8,785 nt of DNA from a bacterium. Lineage in GTDB: Bacteria; SZUA-79; Acidulodesulfobacterales; Acidulodesulfobacteraceae. Location: positions 1-8,785 of the forward strand of contig JAJXXD010000169.1 in the NCBI GenBank assembly GCA_021781285.1, given 5' to 3'. Both the position numbers and the translations under genes were made by a program. This document shows, in pieces, positions 6,090 to 8,785 of the stretch (position 1 is its first letter; every line of letters starts with the position of its first letter). The notes below the pieces were generated by a model. That model did no database searches, was not told where the DNA came from, and saw only the letters and a program-made list of their open reading frames with translations.

Positions 6090-7394
6090 TCAATTTATAA
6101 TGGTTTTTTTAAATTCCCCTATGAGATATAAAGAGCCGCAGACAAGTATCGCATCGTCTTTTTTTTTGCTCTCTGCCGCCTTTTCCAAAGCATCTTTTAT
6201 ATTATCTGCCGTAAAAACTTTTTTAAAATAATGATTTTGCAAAGAAAGCTCTTTTAAATCGTTCGCATCCAGCGCTCTGTCGTTATTTAAACCGGCAAAT
6301 ATGATTTCCCCCTCTAAAGCCGAAAGTCTTTTTAAAATTGTTTTATAATCTTTATCCTTCATAACCGCAAAGATAATTATAAAATTTTTTTTCTTAAAAA
6401 ATTTTTGCAGCGAAATAACAAGATTTTTAATTCCGTCCGGATTATGGGCGCCGTCTAAAACGACATCGCGGTTCTTATACTTGATTATTTCAAAACGTCC
6501 CTCATTTTTAAATTTTAATATTCCGCTTCGTACTAAATTATCGTTTAGATTTAATTTCAGGCTCTTTTTGTAATACATATAGAGAATTTCTATAGATAAA
6601 AGCCCGAGTTTTAAATTATATTTCTGATACGAAGCAAGGTTAGGTAATTTTATATTTTTTATTTCCGTATTCAGTCCTTTGTAATTATATAAATCGCCCT
6701 TTTTGAATAATTTAACGTCGTTCGAAGAAAAATATCCGGCATTTAAACTTAAAGCGTAATTCTTTATTATGCCGGCTATTTTGTTTTTTTTCTCTCCGCA
6801 AACGGCAACGGAATTTCTTTTAATTATGCCTGCCTTTTCAAGCGCAATTTTTCTAAGAGAACTGCCCAATATGTCTTCGTGGTCCATAGATATATTGGTA
6901 ATTACGGACAGAAGCGGCTTCTTTATTATGCCGGTAGCATCCAACCTCCCCCCTAAACCTGTTTCTATAACGGCTACGTCAACCTTTTTTTCGAAAAAAT
7001 AGAGAAAGCATATCGCCGTAGTTAGCTCAAAAAAAGACGGGGCGCCTAATTTTTTAAAATCATCTTTTTCGGAAATTATTTTATCGAAAAAATTATTCAG
7101 CCTTTCCAGGTCGTTATCGCTTATTTTCTCTCCGCCGACAACTATTCTTTCGGAAAAAGTTATTAAATGTGGAGAAGTGTACAGCCCGACATTCAAGCTA
7201 TGCTCTTCTAAAATATTATAAATAAACCTGCTTACCGACCCTTTTCCGTTTGTTCCGGCTATATGCACCGTTTTTAACTTATCCTGCGGATTACCCGCAT
7301 ACCGCATTAACGCCCTTATTCTTTCAAGACCGAAATTCATGGAAAAACCGTTTAAACCGTATGCCGCATCTAATCTGCTAATCGGCTTACTCAT
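6090..7394 (-). CDS. folC: Bifunctional folylpolyglutamate / dihydrofolate synthase
   Basis: This 434-residue cytoplasmic Mur-ligase-family enzyme uses ATP to add glutamate to folates and, in most bacteria, to dihydropteroate. The P-loop GTNGKGS is at 47-53, with LYTSPHL (71-77) and SERI next to it. The ETGLGGRLDATG segment (144-155), TNISMDHEDILG (166-177) and EKAGIIK (186-192, whose first Lys is expected to be the carbamoylated one) follow. The C-terminal ligase domain carries LDGAHNPDGI and ends with a GSLYLIGEF segment. All key elements are present. The ATG at 7394 lies inside the end of accD (8-base overlap) and no ribosome binding site is visible, so translation probably depends on accD. 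Whether it is bifunctional or monofunctional cannot be told from the sequence. Confidence 0.95.
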   Translation of the reverse strand: MSKPISRLDAAYGLNGFSMNFGLERIRALMRYAGNPQDKLKTVHIAGTNGKGSVSRFIYNILEEHSLNVGLYTSPHLITFSERIVVGGEKISDNDLERLNNFFDKIISEKDDFKKLGAPSFFELTTAICFLYFFEKKVDVAVIETGLGGRLDATGIIKKPLLSVITNISMDHEDILGSSLRKIALEKAGIIKRNSVAVCGEKKNKIAGIIKNYALSLNAGYFSSNDVKLFKKGDLYNYKGLNTEIKNIKLPNLASYQKYNLKLGLLSIEILYMYYKKSLKLNLNDNLVRSGILKFKNEGRFEIIKYKNRDVVLDGAHNPDGIKNLVISLQKFFKKKNFIIIFAVMKDKDYKTILKRLSALEGEIIFAGLNNDRALDANDLKELSLQNHYFKKVFTADNIKDALEKAAESKKKDDAILVCGSLYLIGEFKKTIIN

Positions 7395-8226
7395 TGGTAA
7401 AAAGAAGCAGCAAATTTTTTAAAACATCCTTTAAATCTTTCCTTTCGACTATCATATCTATCATTCCATGTTCCAATAAGTATTCCGACCTTTGAAATCC
7501 TTCCGGAAGATTTTGATGGATAGTTTTTTCTATTACCCTTGGACCGGCAAACCCTATAAGCGCCTTAGGCTCTGCAATTATAACGTCGCCTATCGTCGCA
7601 AAACTTGCCGATACCCCCCCGGTAGTAGGATCGGTCAGGACAGATATATACGGCATCCCCGTCATGTTAAATTCTGAAACAAGCGCTACGGTTTTAGACA
7701 TCTGCATAAGAGAATAAATTCCTTCCTGCATTCTTGCACCGCCGGAAGACGAAAAAATTATTACCGGTAACTTATTTTCAATGGCATATTCAAACGTCTT
7801 TGCAATTTTTTCCCCCGCAACCCTTCCCATCGAGCCGCCCATAAAATTAAAATCGAAAATGGAAGATGCAACCGTTAGTCCATGTATCTTTCCTTCTCCT
7901 GCAACTACCGCATCGGAAAGTCCCGTTTTCTCGGCGTCTTCTTTTAACCTGTCTTTATACTTTTTAGTATCGGTAAAATTTAATATGTCGGTAGGTTTGA
8001 TATCATGAAAAAGTTCTTTGAAACTGCCTTCATCGAATATTATTTCTATTCTTCTAAGCGCCTTAAGCCTGAAATGATAATTGCATTTTGGACAAACTTC
8101 AAGATTTCTTTCCAATTCCTTTTTATATATAATTTCGCTGCAACTCGGGCATTTAATCCATAGCCCTTCCGGTATGGACGGTTTTGCCTGTTCCTTTTTG
8201 CCGTTTTTTGATTTAAATAAAAGCAT
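7387..8226 (-). CDS. accD: Acetyl-CoA carboxylase carboxyltransferase subunit beta
   Basis: AccD pairs with AccA to transfer the carboxyl group from carboxybiotin to acetyl-CoA, giving malonyl-CoA for fatty-acid synthesis in the cytoplasm. The 279-residue protein has the N-terminal zinc ribbon (C26, C29, C45, C48 as CPxC ... CPxC) that marks the bacterial beta subunit. It is followed by the crotonase-type core: FNFMGGSMG (127-135), FSSSGGARMQEG (158-169), DPTTGGVSASFA (199-210), GFAGPRVIEKT (225-235) and the QRSEYLLEHGMID segment (245-257). The ATG at 8226 comes 16 bases after the trpA stop in an all-A/T spacer without a Shine-Dalgarno site. The end overlaps folC by 8 bases. The trpA-accD-folC order is common in Deltaproteobacteria. 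accA is not in the window. Confidence 0.97.
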   Translation of the reverse strand: MLLFKSKNGKKEQAKPSIPEGLWIKCPSCSEIIYKKELERNLEVCPKCNYHFRLKALRRIEIIFDEGSFKELFHDIKPTDILNFTDTKKYKDRLKEDAEKTGLSDAVVAGEGKIHGLTVASSIFDFNFMGGSMGRVAGEKIAKTFEYAIENKLPVIIFSSSGGARMQEGIYSLMQMSKTVALVSEFNMTGMPYISVLTDPTTGGVSASFATIGDVIIAEPKALIGFAGPRVIEKTIHQNLPEGFQRSEYLLEHGMIDMIVERKDLKDVLKNLLLLFTNE

Positions 8227-8242
8227 ATATTATTATATTTAT

Positions 8243-8785
8243 TTATAAGTTTGATTTTATATCGAATGAAAATTCGGCTATCCTTCGGATTATCGCCGGT
8301 TTATCGTTAATGTCGTCCTCTATAAATTGAATTATTTTTGAACCTATTATTACGGCATCCGCGCATTTTCCGATATCTCTTGCCTGTTCTTTGGAAGATA
8401 TGCCGAAGCCTACCCCCACCGGTATAGAGCTTATCTCCTTAATTTCTTTAACCTTTGATTTAATTGTTTCCGGAAGGCCTTTTCTTGCTCCGGTAACTCC
8501 GGTAACGCTGACGTAATATACAAAACCTTTAGCATATGATAATATCCGCTTCATCCTTTCATTGCCCGTCGTAGGGGCTATCAGATAAATCTGGTATATA
8601 TTTTTATCTTGGATAGATTTTGTTAATTCCGCGCTCTCTTCAGGGGGCAGATCGACGACCAAAATACCGTCTATTCCTGCGTTTTTAGCCCCTTCGGCAA
8701 ATTTTTCGCCGAGTACGAAAACGGGGTTATAATATGTAAAAAGAATCACCGGAATGTCCCTATAAGCTTTGAGCTTTTTTATAAA
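8243..8785 (-). CDS. trpA: Tryptophan synthase alpha chain, 5' part outside window
   Basis: TrpA cleaves indole-3-glycerol phosphate to indole and glyceraldehyde 3-phosphate and passes indole to TrpB. The frame runs from the window edge through to TAA at 8243-8245; 180 residues are visible and about 85 are missing, including the segment expected to hold the catalytic Glu and Asp. Visible TIM-barrel landmarks are FTYYNPVF, GIDGILVVDLPPEES, YLIAPTTGNERM, GFVYYVSVTGVTGAR, PVGVGFGISS and ADAVIIGSKI, covering the loop and phosphate-binding glycines of the family. An internal GTG at 8749 is not the start, because conserved sequence continues upstream of it. Presumably trpB lies just beyond the window. 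It is the first visible gene of the trpA-accD-folC-lptD run. Confidence 0.95.
   Translation of the reverse strand, partial: FIKKLKAYRDIPVILFTYYNPVFVLGEKFAEGAKNAGIDGILVVDLPPEESAELTKSIQDKNIYQIYLIAPTTGNERMKRILSYAKGFVYYVSVTGVTGARKGLPETIKSKVKEIKEISSIPVGVGFGISSKEQARDIGKCADAVIIGSKIIQFIEDDINDKPAIIRRIAEFSFDIKSNL

Noticed and set aside
8243..8749. Internal GTG at 8749 as the true trpA start
   Set aside because: The frame continues to the window edge with TrpA-like sequence, and a start here would remove the first third of the barrel including the catalytic residues.
1..8785. CRISPR array, insertion sequence, tRNA, phage or defence genes
   Set aside because: No regularly spaced repeats, terminal inverted repeats, transposase motifs, cloverleaf sequences or defence-type domains were seen; the window is almost fully filled by recognisable core genes.

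Overview
The window is a compact, low-GC (roughly mid-30s percent by eye) stretch of a Gram-negative bacterial chromosome. All nine genes lie on the minus strand, so they are described here from high to low coordinates. The order trpA - accD - folC - lptD, a lipopolysaccharide exporter, a DUF502 membrane protein and a monohaem cytochrome c together suggest a deltaproteobacterial (Desulfobacterota-type) anaerobe. An uncultured AT-rich lineage such as the acid-mine-drainage Sva0485 group would fit, but that placement is inference from gene order and composition, and no rRNA or other marker is present to confirm it.

Layout: 8785-8243 is the 3' part of trpA (tryptophan synthase alpha). After 16 bases comes accD (8226-7387, acetyl-CoA carboxylase carboxyltransferase beta). 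It overlaps folC (7394-6090, folylpolyglutamate/dihydrofolate synthase), which abuts lptD (about 6075-3832, outer-membrane LPS translocon). After a 43-base gap come rfbB (3779-2772) and rfbD (2762-1896), two of the four dTDP-L-rhamnose genes. These six genes are tightly packed and probably form one long transcription unit or a few overlapping ones, joining amino-acid, fatty-acid and folate metabolism to outer-membrane and O-antigen construction.

A self-contained unit follows. A good sigma70-like promoter overlaps the rfbD stop codon, then come a GGAGG ribosome binding site, a small secreted Met/His-rich c-type cytochrome (1816-1415) and a textbook intrinsic terminator (1383-1347). Beyond it, a DUF502 membrane protein (1327-731) and an RsmE-family 16S rRNA methyltransferase (708 to beyond the window edge) form a two-gene unit.

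No gene-free stretch exceeds 100 bases. There is no tRNA, rRNA, CRISPR array, insertion sequence or phage gene. This is mostly an ordinary housekeeping and envelope region, and I do not see a new multi-gene system. The points most worth a second look are the RsmE homologue whose fold signature remains but whose cofactor-loop residues are largely replaced, the independently regulated Met/His-rich cytochrome with repeated TTCTAATT-type motifs at its promoter, and the start of the DUF502 gene immediately after a terminator with no ribosome binding site.
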